A DNA stretch of 36,346 nucleotides from Longicatena sp. (GTDB lineage Bacteria > Bacillota_I > Bacilli_A > Erysipelotrichales > Erysipelotrichaceae). Below the pieces are notes generated by a model. It was not told where the DNA came from. It ran no database searches and saw only the letters and a program-made list of their open reading frames with translations. Position numbers and translations under genes: made by a program. Positions 1 to 8,992 of the stretch are shown here, one piece after another (positions within the stretch are counted from its first letter, which is position 1; each line of letters opens with the position of its first letter). Location: the NCBI GenBank assembly GCA_020025055.1, contig JAHHST010000003.1:1-36346 (forward strand). The letters are read 5' to 3'.

Positions 1-29
1 CTAATGCACGACATATAAAACCCTTCGAT

Positions 30-653
30 TTATTGCTTTCGACCGAGAAAAGCCATTTCAAGATACTGTATCCATTTTTCTATTGCCTCGAATGTGAAAC
101 TTTTTAAGGCCTCTAAATAGTAAAGGAATGCTTCGGGGTTTTCTTGTTCCATCCATAACAAACTTTTCTTAGGTCCCTTATAAGCATGGTGCATAACTTC
201 GCAGAAAATTTCAAGGCTGTCTACCAGTACCCAATGTCCCCGATAAGCACCTTCGGCATCGCCTCGCTTTATTCTTAACACCATTTTCTTGCACCATTCG
301 ATATCATTCTGGATATTATCATCAGATCTTCGGGGCAAACTGTTTATAAATCCGGCAATCTGTGATTTGAAATTCTTCCCGAATTCATATGTATCCCACA
401 CAACAATACCATCACTGATTTGTAGAAAGTCTGCATACGAAACATTATCTTGAAAATAGTTTTCGGGATAAATAAACGCGTCAAGTTGGATTCCATCGAC
501 AACCGAAATATCGTGAAATCTTTTATGCTGCTTTGCAATCACCAATGCGTCAAAGTCACTGTTTACATTGTTCGTTCCGTCCGCATAAGAGCCATAAACA
601 ATTATTGCGGTTGGCTCATATTTTTCTTTTAGATACTCAATTATCTTATCCAT
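30..653 (-). CDS. MNT-type nucleotidyltransferase domain protein
   Basis: A 207-aa protein of the DNA polymerase beta-like nucleotidyltransferase superfamily. Near the N-terminus it has the GS-x(10)-DxD signature (GSYADGTNNVNSDFD, residues 21-35; D33 and D35 would bind metal), with a further candidate carboxylate at D58. The C-terminal half looks helical. Relatives transfer NMP groups to aminoglycosides, lincosamides or proteins; the substrate here cannot be told. I chose the ATG at 651-653 because AAAGGAG lies 11 nt upstream; a GTG at 705-707 would add 18 residues but has no clear site. The gene has visibly more G+C than its neighbours and follows the spoIVB terminator, suggesting acquisition. 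It has its own promoter. Confidence 0.75.
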   Translation of the reverse strand: MDKIIEYLKEKYEPTAIIVYGSYADGTNNVNSDFDALVIAKQHKRFHDISVVDGIQLDAFIYPENYFQDNVSYADFLQISDGIVVWDTYEFGKNFKSQIAGFINSLPRRSDDNIQNDIEWCKKMVLRIKRGDAEGAYRGHWVLVDSLEIFCEVMHHAYKGPKKSLLWMEQENPEAFLYYLEALKSFTFEAIEKWIQYLEMAFLGRKQ

Positions 654-715
654 GGCACAAAATGCTCCTTTTTTATAGATTTGTCTGTGCGATAAATTGT
701 GATTCACCTAGCCGA

Positions 716-744
716 ATTATATCACAAAAACCAGGCAGAGGCAA
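716..744 (-). promoter_or_regulatory. Promoter of the nucleotidyltransferase gene
   Basis: The minus strand reads TTGCCT (739-744), a 17-nt spacer, then TATAAT (716-721). This is a good sigma-A-type match. Its -35 lies inside the spoIVB terminator hairpin, so terminator and promoter overlap. Confidence 0.55.
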
Positions 745-764
745 AGGTTTCTTCCTCTGCCTCT
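725..764 (-). terminator. Rho-independent terminator after spoIVB
   Basis: The 9-bp stem AGGCAGAGG/CCTCTGCCT (733-741 with 754-762) is followed on the minus strand by a T run (726-730). It lies just downstream of the spoIVB stop and probably ends the recN-spoIVB transcript. Confidence 0.7.
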
Positions 765-777
765 GTTTGTCATACCG

Positions 778-1779
778 TCACGCCGCTGCGTCCAGCATAT
801 TCTCAATAAAGATGCCATAACCCTTTGTAGGATCACCGACAACAACATGAGTTACTGCTCCAATTAATTTACCATCTTGTACAATTGGACTTCCACTCAT
901 TCCTTGCACAATTCCATTACTAATTTGAATTAAATCTTCATCGATTACTTTAAACACAATCCCTTTTACATCTTTTGTTTTTTGCTTTTTAATTTCAATT
1001 AATTCTATTTCATATGGTTTAATTTGATTTCCATTCACTACCGTATACATATATGCTTTACCGGTATGAATTTCATCTTTAGATGCACAGTCCATCATGT
1101 TTGAAGAGTCTACATTTTTTAAATATGTACCATATATTCCATAGATGGTATTTTTTTGAATATTTCCTATTGGCTGTTCATAATCAATAATTCCATGCTT
1201 TTCTCCTGCATCGTAATCTGTCGATTTTTTTATGGATGTAATTGATGCAGGAAAAAGCTTTCCATCGCTTATATCAGCTAATTGCTGTGTATCAAAATCC
1301 ATTATTTCATGTCCTAAACAACCATACATATTTGTCTCTGGATCATAAAATGTTAACGTTCCAATTCCAGTGATTTTATCTTTTACATAAACACCACTTT
1401 TAAAATTTTTATTCTTTTGATCATAAATATAATATATATAACTTTGCATATTTTTATCATTTCGAATAATCGTTATAGGAATCTTGCTTTCCTTTTTTTG
1501 CTTAAAAAAATGCATTAATTGTTCTTGCATTTCTTTTATAGAATTTATTTTATGATCATGAATATGAGTAATTAAATCTCCTTTTTGTAAATATTTAGAT
1601 GGGTTATATTTTTTTCCATCACAATGAAATATATAAGTACCATTTACCATAACACCATCATATCTTGCTTCAATTCCAACACTATCACCACCTAGAATTA
1701 CTTTTTCACTTGCATAAATATGACAAGGAAAAAACAATAACGTAGCACAAACGATGCATACAAAAAATTTCTTTGACAT
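778..1779 (-). CDS. spoIVB: SpoIVB stage IV sporulation serine peptidase (family S55)
   Basis: A 333-aa secreted PDZ/serine peptidase. In Bacillus it is made in the forespore, crosses into the intermembrane space and triggers pro-sigma-K processing by cleaving SpoIVFA. Visible features are a signal-anchor (residues about 5-22), a PDZ-like segment with KGDLITHI (about 66-73), the catalytic His in CLGH (H157), and the Ser motif GMSGSP (293-298). It is shorter than the roughly 425-aa Bacillus protein, mainly before the peptidase domain. The start has an AAGGTGAT ribosome site. It follows recN by 60 bp, as in Bacillus, but spo0A, which usually comes next, is not in this window. Its presence argues that the host forms spores. 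Confidence 0.9.
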   Translation of the reverse strand: MSKKFFVCIVCATLLFFPCHIYASEKVILGGDSVGIEARYDGVMVNGTYIFHCDGKKYNPSKYLQKGDLITHIHDHKINSIKEMQEQLMHFFKQKKESKIPITIIRNDKNMQSYIYYIYDQKNKNFKSGVYVKDKITGIGTLTFYDPETNMYGCLGHEIMDFDTQQLADISDGKLFPASITSIKKSTDYDAGEKHGIIDYEQPIGNIQKNTIYGIYGTYLKNVDSSNMMDCASKDEIHTGKAYMYTVVNGNQIKPYEIELIEIKKQKTKDVKGIVFKVIDEDLIQISNGIVQGMSGSPIVQDGKLIGAVTHVVVGDPTKGYGIFIENMLDAAA

Positions 1780-1839
1780 GTTATCACCTTCTTCATTAGT
1801 CTACCCAACGAAATGTGATATTATCAAAGAAATTTATAT

Positions 1840-3492
1840 TTATCTTTTAGCTTTATTTAATAATTCTTGTGCCATTGCTTTTGCTGAATCACTTACAGAT
1901 CCACTACTAATGGTTGCTAATTCTTGAATTCTCTCTCCTTCATTTAATAAGTGAATATTTGTTTTTGTTCCCTCATCGTTTTGTTCTTTTTGAACAATAT
2001 AATGATCATCTGCACAAGCTGCTACAGGAGCTAAGTGCGTTACACAAAATACTTGAACATGCTGTGCAAGTTCTTGCATCTTTTTACCAATTGCAAATGC
2101 AACATTACCACTTACACCTGTATCAATTTCATCAAAAATAATCGTTTCAATTCCTTGTAAACGTGCAAATACTGTTTTCATACCTAGCATAAAACGAGAT
2201 AATTCTCCACCAGATGCGGTAGTAGATAAACTTTTTAATTGCTCTCCCTTATTCATAGAAATCAAAAATTCAACTTGATCAATCCCATTACTACTTGGTT
2301 CAATCTCATGAAAATCAATACAAAATTTTGCATTTGGTAATTCTAAATCATGTAATTGTTTCATTACATATTCTTCTAGTTCTTTTGCCTTCTTCAGACG
2401 TACTTTATGTAATTGTTCTGCATACTTCATATATTCTGTTTTTGCATTTTCGCATTGTTTATTTAATTTATTTAACGCATCTTGACGATGAAGAATTCCA
2501 TCAATTATTTGTTCTAGTTCCTCACGTTTTTTTAATACAGAAGAATACTTTCCTCCGTATTTACGATAGATCTTATGAATGTATGAAATTCGATCAACAA
2601 TTCTTTGATACTCATGTTCATCAAATTCTAATGTTTGTGCATAATCTTTGATATCAGCTAATAAATCTTCTAATGAATAATATACATCATTTAATTTTGA
2701 TGCATAGTTTTCTAATGCATCATCATATTGTAATGAAGACAGTCCACGAGCTGCTTCGTAAATGTTTGATAAACAACTATGTTCGCCATCTAATAAATCA
2801 ATAGAAGAAGCAATTGTCGCATTTACTTTTTCAAAGTTAGACATTCTTTTTAATTCTTCTTCTAAGCTTTCTAATTCATCTTCTTGAATATTTGCTTCAT
2901 CAATTTCATTTAATTGAAAAGTTAAGAATTCTAGATCCTCTTCACTATAATCTGCATGAAGTAAACTATCATACTCATCTTTGCATTTTTTATATATTTT
3001 AAATTGTTCTTTAACACTTTGTAGCAGTGTTTCTTCTTGAATAAACTTATCTAATAAAGATAAATGATACTTAGCATTTAACAGATATTGTGTATCATGT
3101 TGAGAATGTAAATCAATTAATTCACTCATGATTTCACGTAGAAAAGAAACACTTGTCATTCGTTGGTTTAACCGTGTACTACTTTTTCCCTCTTTCGTAA
3201 ACTCTCTAGTTACAATAATTTGATTTTCTTCAATATCATAGCCTGCATCCATTAATATTTTTTGTACTTTAGAGTTTGATGAAATATCAAATACGCCTTC
3301 AATAATTGCTTTATCTTTCCCGGTTTTGACCATGCTAGAGCTAATACGATCTCCTTTTAAAATACCAATTGCATCCATTAATAAAGATTTTCCAGCTCCT
3401 GTTTCACCAGTAAAAGCTGACATATTTTCACGTAATGATAAATTTACTTCATCTAAGAGAATAAAATCCTTTACATATATCTGTGTAAGCAT
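1840..3492 (-). CDS. recN: DNA repair protein RecN
   Basis: A 550-aa SMC-like ATPase acting early in double-strand break repair at DNA ends. Walker A is GETGAGKS (residues 29-36). A long coiled-coil middle (about 150-370) is followed by the ABC signature SGGELSRF and a Walker B in IIFDEIDTGVSG near the C-terminus. Length is normal for the family. The start lies 4 bp after the tlyA stop, so the two are cotranscribed. In Bacillus argR/ahrC sits between these two genes; it is missing here. Confidence 0.96.
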   Translation of the reverse strand: MLTQIYVKDFILLDEVNLSLRENMSAFTGETGAGKSLLMDAIGILKGDRISSSMVKTGKDKAIIEGVFDISSNSKVQKILMDAGYDIEENQIIVTREFTKEGKSSTRLNQRMTSVSFLREIMSELIDLHSQHDTQYLLNAKYHLSLLDKFIQEETLLQSVKEQFKIYKKCKDEYDSLLHADYSEEDLEFLTFQLNEIDEANIQEDELESLEEELKRMSNFEKVNATIASSIDLLDGEHSCLSNIYEAARGLSSLQYDDALENYASKLNDVYYSLEDLLADIKDYAQTLEFDEHEYQRIVDRISYIHKIYRKYGGKYSSVLKKREELEQIIDGILHRQDALNKLNKQCENAKTEYMKYAEQLHKVRLKKAKELEEYVMKQLHDLELPNAKFCIDFHEIEPSSNGIDQVEFLISMNKGEQLKSLSTTASGGELSRFMLGMKTVFARLQGIETIIFDEIDTGVSGNVAFAIGKKMQELAQHVQVFCVTHLAPVAACADDHYIVQKEQNDEGTKTNIHLLNEGERIQELATISSGSVSDSAKAMAQELLNKAKR

Positions 3493-3496
3493 CCGA

Positions 3497-4276
3497 TCAC
3501 CTCTTTATCTTATGTTCTTTTACAATTTTTCGATAATCAAAAATATTTTGCGATGGCTTATCACAAATGTGCATAACAAATTCACGATTTCCATCTCTTC
3601 CTAATATGCTACTTTCTTGTAGATGATGCACGTATAATCCATGTTCAACTACAAAATCAACCATATCTTTTAAAACTTGAATATGTACTTTTTCATCTTT
3701 TACAATTCCATTTTTTCCAATATTTGATTTGCCTGCTTCAAATTGAGGCTTGATTAAAATTACAAGTTCCTTTGTATTCATAATTTCAAATAAAGCTGGT
3801 AGGATTAATTTTGCTGAAATAAACGAAACATCCATACAAGCAAACTCAGGGCGTTCTTCAAATAAATCACTTGTTAAATAGCGGCAATTACAAGATTCCA
3901 TATTAATCACACGTGGATCTTGTTTTAATCTTTCAATCAGTTGATCTCTTCCTACATCTACTGCATATACTTTTTTTGCACCTTGTTGCAAGCACACATC
4001 TGTAAATCCTCCTGTGCTTGCCCCAACATCAATACAAATACGATCTTTTAAATTCAAGCCAAAGTCTTCAATTACATCATATAATTTAAATCCTGCTCTG
4101 CTTGCAAAGGCAATATCTGGTTGATCCATAGTAATCACATCATCTTCACTTACATCATAACTACTTTTCTTTATGATTTTATCATTAACTTTCACAAGAC
4201 CTTCTTTAATACAGTCTTGTGCTTTACTTCTTGATAATTCTGGATATATTTGTACTAATCTTTGATCAATTCTCAT
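3497..4276 (-). CDS. tlyA: TlyA-family rRNA 2'-O-methyltransferase (S4 + FtsJ domains)
   Basis: A 259-aa protein with an N-terminal S4 RNA-binding domain (about 1-60) and an FtsJ-type methyltransferase domain. The SAM-binding loop is GASTGGF, and VDVG comes next in the Rossmann fold. TlyA relatives 2'-O-methylate cytidines of 16S and 23S rRNA (Mycobacterium); some family members act only on 16S. AGGAGATTAT lies directly before the ATG. It is 8 bp after dxs and 4 bp before recN, the same order as Bacillus yqxC, and is sometimes mislabelled a hemolysin. Confidence 0.92.
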   Translation of the reverse strand: MRIDQRLVQIYPELSRSKAQDCIKEGLVKVNDKIIKKSSYDVSEDDVITMDQPDIAFASRAGFKLYDVIEDFGLNLKDRICIDVGASTGGFTDVCLQQGAKKVYAVDVGRDQLIERLKQDPRVINMESCNCRYLTSDLFEERPEFACMDVSFISAKLILPALFEIMNTKELVILIKPQFEAGKSNIGKNGIVKDEKVHIQVLKDMVDFVVEHGLYVHHLQESSILGRDGNREFVMHICDKPSQNIFDYRKIVKEHKIKR

Positions 4277-4284
4277 ATAATCTC

Positions 4285-6144
4285 CTATAAATAGCTTGCG
4301 ATTACTTCACATAAATAATTTAAATCTAAATGCTCTAACTTTCGTAATTGAGGAATACTTCCGTGCTCTACATAATGATCTTTAATACCAAGTCGAACAA
4401 AATGTTTCGTAATTCCATGATCATTTGTGTATTCAAGTATCGCACTTCCTAATCCACCAATTTTTATATCTGTTTCAAAAATAATAACCGGAATTGAAAG
4501 CTGACAAATTGCCTCTAGCATTTCTGTATCAATTGGTTTAAAGAAACGAGCATTCACAACGCTAATAGGTAAATTATTTACCTTTGCTTTAGAAATAACT
4601 TTATCAACACAATCTCCATATGTTATAACACATAACCTATTTCCTAATTCTGATGTCCATTTTGTCCAACTACCAATACGAATAGAAGTATATTCTTCTA
4701 CCTTTTTATAAGGTGTGTTTCCTCTTGGATATCGAATAACAAATGGATGATTTTGTTGAAATGCAGTATACATCAAATTTTGTGCTTCTTTACTATCTTT
4801 AGGTTGTGATAAAATCATATTAGGAATATGACGCAACATTGCAATATCGAATACACCATGATGTGTTTCTCCATCTTCACCAACTAGGCCACAACGATCA
4901 ACACCGATAACAACAGGTAAATCCATTCGTGCTACATCGTGATTAATTTGATCATATGCACGTTGTAAAAAAGAAGAATAAACACTAATAAAAGGTCGAA
5001 TACCACTTGCTGCTAACCCAGCAGCAAACGTCATTGCATGTTCTTCTGCAATCCCACAATCAAAACTTCTTTGTGGGTACTGCGTAAAGAAATTATTTAA
5101 TTTACTTCCACCAATCATTGCAGGTGTAATTGCAACAATATCTTTATTTTCTTTTGCTAAGTCGCATAGCGTAGTTGAAATTACTTCACTCCAACTTTTA
5201 TGTCCAGCTGGCATCTTTGACAATGAAATACCTGTTTTAGGATCAAACTGAGAAACTCCATGCCATTTACCTTCTACATCATTTTCTGCAAATGAATATC
5301 CTTTTCCTTTTTTTGTAACTACATGTACAACAATCGGTCCATCATGTTCTTTTGCAATTTGTAATACTTTAATTAAACGTTTTAAATCATGGCCATCAAC
5401 TGGACCGATATAATCTAAATTTAATTCACCAAAAATAGATGTATCTACAACATTTCTTTTTACAGCATTTTTTATGCTTTTCATTGAGTTTAAAACATCA
5501 TTGCCTATTTTTGATGATGACAAAGCATCTTTTAAATCTACTTTTAATGCATTATATGGTTTACTTGTCCGTAATCTAGTAAAATTTTGATCAATTGCAC
5601 CAACGTTTTTTGAAATTGACATATTATTATCATTAAAAATAATAACCATCTTTCTTTGTTCGCTACCAATTTGATTCAATGCCTCAAACGACATACCACC
5701 AGTTAAAGCACCATCTCCAATAACAGGTACAATTTGAAAATGCTCATGTTTTAAATCTCTAGCAACACTCATTCCTAGGGCAGCTGATAAAGATGTAGAA
5801 GAGTGTCCTGCTTCCCATGGATCATGTTCACTTTCTTTTCGCTTTTGAAACCCTGCAATTCCTTTATATTGACGCAACTGAGCAAACTGTTTAATGCGTC
5901 CTGTTAGAATTTTATGGACATAAGATTGATGTCCAACATCAAAAATAAATTTATCATTTGGACTTGAAAAAACATAATGCATAGCTAATGTTACATCTAC
6001 TATTCCTAAATTACTGGATAGATGTCCACCTGTTTTTGAAATACTTTCAATTAAAAATTCACGTATTTGTGTTGCTACATCTTCTAATTCTTCAATTGAT
6101 AAAGATTTAATATCAGATGGACCCTTAATATCAAAAATATTCAT
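4285..6144 (-). CDS. dxs: 1-deoxy-D-xylulose-5-phosphate synthase
   Basis: A 619-aa thiamin-diphosphate enzyme joining pyruvate and glyceraldehyde 3-phosphate, the first step of the MEP isoprenoid pathway. It has the expected H41 and GHQ (71-73), the ThDP/Mg motif GDGALTGG (143-150) continuing to NDNN, the transketolase glutamate in IAEEHAMT (about 366-373), and EDGETHHG in the pyrimidine-binding domain. Length is typical. A GGGGTGAT ribosome site precedes the ATG. It follows ispA by 12 bp, so the first MEP enzyme and prenyl chain elongation are made from one message. Confidence 0.97.
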   Translation of the reverse strand: MNIFDIKGPSDIKSLSIEELEDVATQIREFLIESISKTGGHLSSNLGIVDVTLAMHYVFSSPNDKFIFDVGHQSYVHKILTGRIKQFAQLRQYKGIAGFQKRKESEHDPWEAGHSSTSLSAALGMSVARDLKHEHFQIVPVIGDGALTGGMSFEALNQIGSEQRKMVIIFNDNNMSISKNVGAIDQNFTRLRTSKPYNALKVDLKDALSSSKIGNDVLNSMKSIKNAVKRNVVDTSIFGELNLDYIGPVDGHDLKRLIKVLQIAKEHDGPIVVHVVTKKGKGYSFAENDVEGKWHGVSQFDPKTGISLSKMPAGHKSWSEVISTTLCDLAKENKDIVAITPAMIGGSKLNNFFTQYPQRSFDCGIAEEHAMTFAAGLAASGIRPFISVYSSFLQRAYDQINHDVARMDLPVVIGVDRCGLVGEDGETHHGVFDIAMLRHIPNMILSQPKDSKEAQNLMYTAFQQNHPFVIRYPRGNTPYKKVEEYTSIRIGSWTKWTSELGNRLCVITYGDCVDKVISKAKVNNLPISVVNARFFKPIDTEMLEAICQLSIPVIIFETDIKIGGLGSAILEYTNDHGITKHFVRLGIKDHYVEHGSIPQLRKLEHLDLNYLCEVIASYL

Positions 6145-6156
6145 TGAATCACCCCA

Positions 6157-6999
6157 TTAATTTTTTCGATTCATTAACAAAGTAAAAATTTCATCTAATG
6201 CTTTAGGGTTTAAATCTAACTGATGCATCGTCTTTTTTGCATCCTCATAATAAAATTCTGCTTCCTTTTTTGCATCTTCGATGCCCATAATTGAAACATA
6301 TGTATTTTTATTATTTTCTACATCACTATTTATGTTTTTACCTAATTCTTCAACTGTGCTTGTTACATCTAAAATATCATCTTGAATTTGGAATGATAAT
6401 CCAATTTCATTACCAATTTTTTTCCATGCATCACAATCATTTTCTCGATGTGCAATATAGCTAGCACAAAGCATTGGCAATGTTAAAAGTTTTCCTGTTT
6501 TATAAAAATGAATATCTTTTAATTCATCCACAGTTAAATTTTCCTTACTCTCGCCTTCTAAATCTTTTACTTGACCTAATACCATACCATTAGCACCAGC
6601 ATAATCACTTAATGCATATACTATAGCACTATTTACTTTTGCATCTTTTGTTGCACTTGCACCTAATAAAAATGCATGTGTTAACAATGCATCTCCTGCT
6701 AAGATTGCGATTGCTTCTCCAAATTTAACATGGCATGTTGGTTGCCCACGTCTTAATGTATCATTATCCATTGCAGGTAAATCATCATGAATCAAAGAAT
6801 ATGTATGAATCATTTCAATTGCCGCTGCTGCTCTATATCCTAAAGATTCTTCTACACCATATGCTTTTAATGTAGCAAATAGTAATCTTGGACGAATCCT
6901 TTTACCACCTGCCATTAAAGAATATTGCATTGCATCTTTTACGTTAGAATCTGCAACATCATCTAAAATATGCGATAAATACTCCTCAAAATCATTCAT
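6157..6999 (-). CDS. ispA: Geranyl/farnesyl diphosphate synthase
   Basis: A 280-aa short-chain trans-prenyl synthase. The first aspartate-rich motif is DDLPAMDND (72-80) and the second is DDILD (207-211); GGKRIRP (31-37) binds diphosphate. It condenses IPP with DMAPP/GPP. I chose the ATG at 6997-6999 because GGAGG is 9 nt upstream; an in-frame ATG three codons earlier abuts the same site with no spacing. The 5' end overlaps xseB by 8 bp (ATGAATGA), suggesting translational coupling. Chain length cannot be fixed by eye; position in the xse-dxs cluster supports an FPP synthase. Confidence 0.93.
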   Translation of the reverse strand: MNDFEEYLSHILDDVADSNVKDAMQYSLMAGGKRIRPRLLFATLKAYGVEESLGYRAAAAIEMIHTYSLIHDDLPAMDNDTLRRGQPTCHVKFGEAIAILAGDALLTHAFLLGASATKDAKVNSAIVYALSDYAGANGMVLGQVKDLEGESKENLTVDELKDIHFYKTGKLLTLPMLCASYIAHRENDCDAWKKIGNEIGLSFQIQDDILDVTSTVEELGKNINSDVENNKNTYVSIMGIEDAKKEAEFYYEDAKKTMHQLDLNPKALDEIFTLLMNRKN

Positions 7000-7204
7000 G
7001 ACTTTCATCCTCCTGATACGTCTTTAATAATTCACTTACTTTATTTTCAAACTGTGTTAGTTGTCCATTACATGAATTAACAAGTTTTAATCCTTCTTCA
7101 AATAAAGTAATAGCTTCTTCTAATTCTATTTCATTTTTTTCTAAACAATCTACAATCTCTTCTAAACGATTCATAGACTGTTTAAAGGATTTCTTTTCTT
7201 CCAT
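6992..7204 (-). CDS. xseB: Exodeoxyribonuclease VII small subunit
   Basis: A 70-aa helical protein with the family pattern FKQSMNRLEEIVDCLEKNE followed by LEEAITLFEEGLKL. It partners with XseA in exonuclease VII, which degrades single-stranded DNA. Its ATG overlaps the xseA stop by one base (TAATG) and its end overlaps ispA by 8 bp. The ribosome site AAAGGAG lies inside xseA. Confidence 0.93.
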   Translation of the reverse strand: MEEKKSFKQSMNRLEEIVDCLEKNEIELEEAITLFEEGLKLVNSCNGQLTQFENKVSELLKTYQEDESHE

Positions 7205-8532
7205 TATAATTTCTCCTTTTTGTTCACAGTAGTATATAAATACCCATCATTTAATCGAATTTTTATATCATCATTTTCAGATACATCTTCAATTGTACGA
7301 ATAATACCATCTTCTTTATGTGCAATCGCATATCCTCGTTGCAATACTTTCAATGGACTAAATGCATCTAATAATGCTACTTGTTTTTCAAATGCAGTTC
7401 GATCTTCATTATTTTTCTTTTTCATTGCATATTGTAATTGATATGAATGCTCTATAATGTTCTGTTTATTGTTTTTTGCATATAGTTGTGCATATTGAGC
7501 CAATTTATGACTTCGTGTATGAATCTCATGTTTGGCGTCCATTACTTTTGACTCAACTTTTGTTAACGCATGAATCTGTAAATCTAATTGCATTTGACTT
7601 TCTCGAATATAAGAAAGTGGATCTTTTATATATCGATGATTTTTTATGCTTTCGATTGCTTGCTTATTCTTTTGAATTACATATTCTACGCTTGCTTTCA
7701 TACGCATTTGTTTTTGTTTAATTGAATATTGTACATCTATACGATTAGGTGTAATTAACTCTGCTGCAGCTGTTGGTGTTGCAGCTCTTGCATCACTTAC
7801 ATAATCTACTAATGTTGTATCAGTTTCATGTCCAACTCCAGTAACAATTACTGTTTTCATATCACAAATACATCTTGCAACACTTTCTTCATTAAAGCAC
7901 CACAAATCTTCAATGGCTCCTCCACCTCTCGCAAGCAAAATAACATCGTGATTTGCTTCATCAGCAAATTTTAAATTTTTAATAATATCTTTTGCTGCAG
8001 CATTTCCTTGTACTAATGATGGATATACACAAACATCTGCAATTGGCCATCTTCTAGCTATTGTTGTTAAAATATCTTGAATTGCTGCTCCTGTTTTTGC
8101 TGTAATTACACCAATACTCATTGGGTAATCTGGTAATGCTTTTTTTCGTTCAACTGAAAACAAACCTTCTTGATTCATTTTCTTTTTGACTTCTTCTAAT
8201 TGAAGATATAAATCTCCTAATCCATCAATTTGAACCTTAGTAACATATACCTGCAAACTTCCTGAAGCCTCATAAATAGATACGGATGCTTGTACAATCA
8301 CTTTCATTCCTTCTTTTAAAAGAATTTTACAACGTGAAGCATAGGAAGAAAACATCACACAATTAATTTTAGCTCTTTGATCTTTAAGTGTGAAATACCA
8401 ATGTCCACTACGATGATTCGTAAAATTTGATATTTCACCCTTAATTAAAATCGATTGTAATTGAGTGTTATGATCAATGCTTTGTTTTAAAAAATGAACC
8501 ACATCATAGACACTCAATAAATTGGATTTCAT
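7204..8532 (-). CDS. xseA: Exodeoxyribonuclease VII large subunit
   Basis: A 442-aa catalytic subunit of exonuclease VII. An N-terminal OB-fold (about 1-100, with GEISNF and GHWYFTLKD) binds single-stranded DNA. The nuclease domain carries the conserved ARGGGAIEDLWCFNEE, TGVGHETD and DARAATPTAAAE. A coiled-coil stretch follows. The start codon overlaps the nusB stop as ATGA and has no good ribosome site of its own, so translation is probably coupled to nusB. folD, found between nusB and xseA in Bacillus, is absent. Confidence 0.96.
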   Translation of the reverse strand: MKSNLLSVYDVVHFLKQSIDHNTQLQSILIKGEISNFTNHRSGHWYFTLKDQRAKINCVMFSSYASRCKILLKEGMKVIVQASVSIYEASGSLQVYVTKVQIDGLGDLYLQLEEVKKKMNQEGLFSVERKKALPDYPMSIGVITAKTGAAIQDILTTIARRWPIADVCVYPSLVQGNAAAKDIIKNLKFADEANHDVILLARGGGAIEDLWCFNEESVARCICDMKTVIVTGVGHETDTTLVDYVSDARAATPTAAAELITPNRIDVQYSIKQKQMRMKASVEYVIQKNKQAIESIKNHRYIKDPLSYIRESQMQLDLQIHALTKVESKVMDAKHEIHTRSHKLAQYAQLYAKNNKQNIIEHSYQLQYAMKKKNNEDRTAFEKQVALLDAFSPLKVLQRGYAIAHKEDGIIRTIEDVSENDDIKIRLNDGYLYTTVNKKEKL

Positions 8533-8909
8533 AGACGATCTAACACTCCATTAATTAATTTATATGTTTCATCATCACAATATTTTTTTGCCAATGTAAT
8601 TGCTTCATTAATAACAATTGCTTTTGGAGCTACTTCCATATCAATTTCGCAAGCAGCCATAATTAAAATTGCTTTTTCTACATATCCTAGTCTATCAAAA
8701 GACCAATCATCACGTAATGCATTATTAATCATTTCGATATAATCATCTTCATATTTAATTGCATCAATTGTGATTGTGTATAAAAAAGGATCGATTTCAT
8801 TTGTATGATTATTATCATACACAACTTCCTTAATATCTTTATTTAATAAAAAATGTTGGTATAAACAAGTCATTGCTTTTTCCCGTAATTCATGTCTACT
8901 AACTGCCAT
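8529..8909 (-). CDS. nusB: Transcription antitermination protein NusB
   Basis: A 126-aa all-helical protein that with NusE binds boxA RNA in rrn antitermination. The start MAVSRHELREKAMTCLYQ and the C-terminal AIVINEAITLAKKYCDDE with INGVLDRL are typical. The ribosome site GGAGG is well placed. It heads the tight xseA-xseB-ispA-dxs-tlyA-recN-spoIVB gene series; an 83-bp gap with a candidate promoter separates it from the 5'-nucleotidase gene. Confidence 0.94.
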   Translation of the reverse strand: MAVSRHELREKAMTCLYQHFLLNKDIKEVVYDNNHTNEIDPFLYTITIDAIKYEDDYIEMINNALRDDWSFDRLGYVEKAILIMAACEIDMEVAPKAIVINEAITLAKKYCDDETYKLINGVLDRL

Positions 8910-8934
8910 ATAAAATTCCTCCTACTTACTTATA

Positions 8935-8943
8935 TATTTTATC
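8935..8943 (-). promoter_or_regulatory. Possible extended -10 promoter of the nusB operon
   Basis: The minus strand reads TGATAAAAT in the 83-bp gap before nusB, an extended -10 (TGnTAAAAT) without a strong -35. It would allow expression of nusB through spoIVB independently of upstream genes. Confidence 0.35.
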
Positions 8944-8992
8944 ATAAATGTAAACAAAACTAATAGAATTTATAAAATTGTAATAATTCTAA

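Noticed and set aside
3497..4276. Hemolysin annotation for the TlyA protein
   Set aside because: The S4 plus FtsJ methyltransferase layout and operon position indicate an rRNA methyltransferase.
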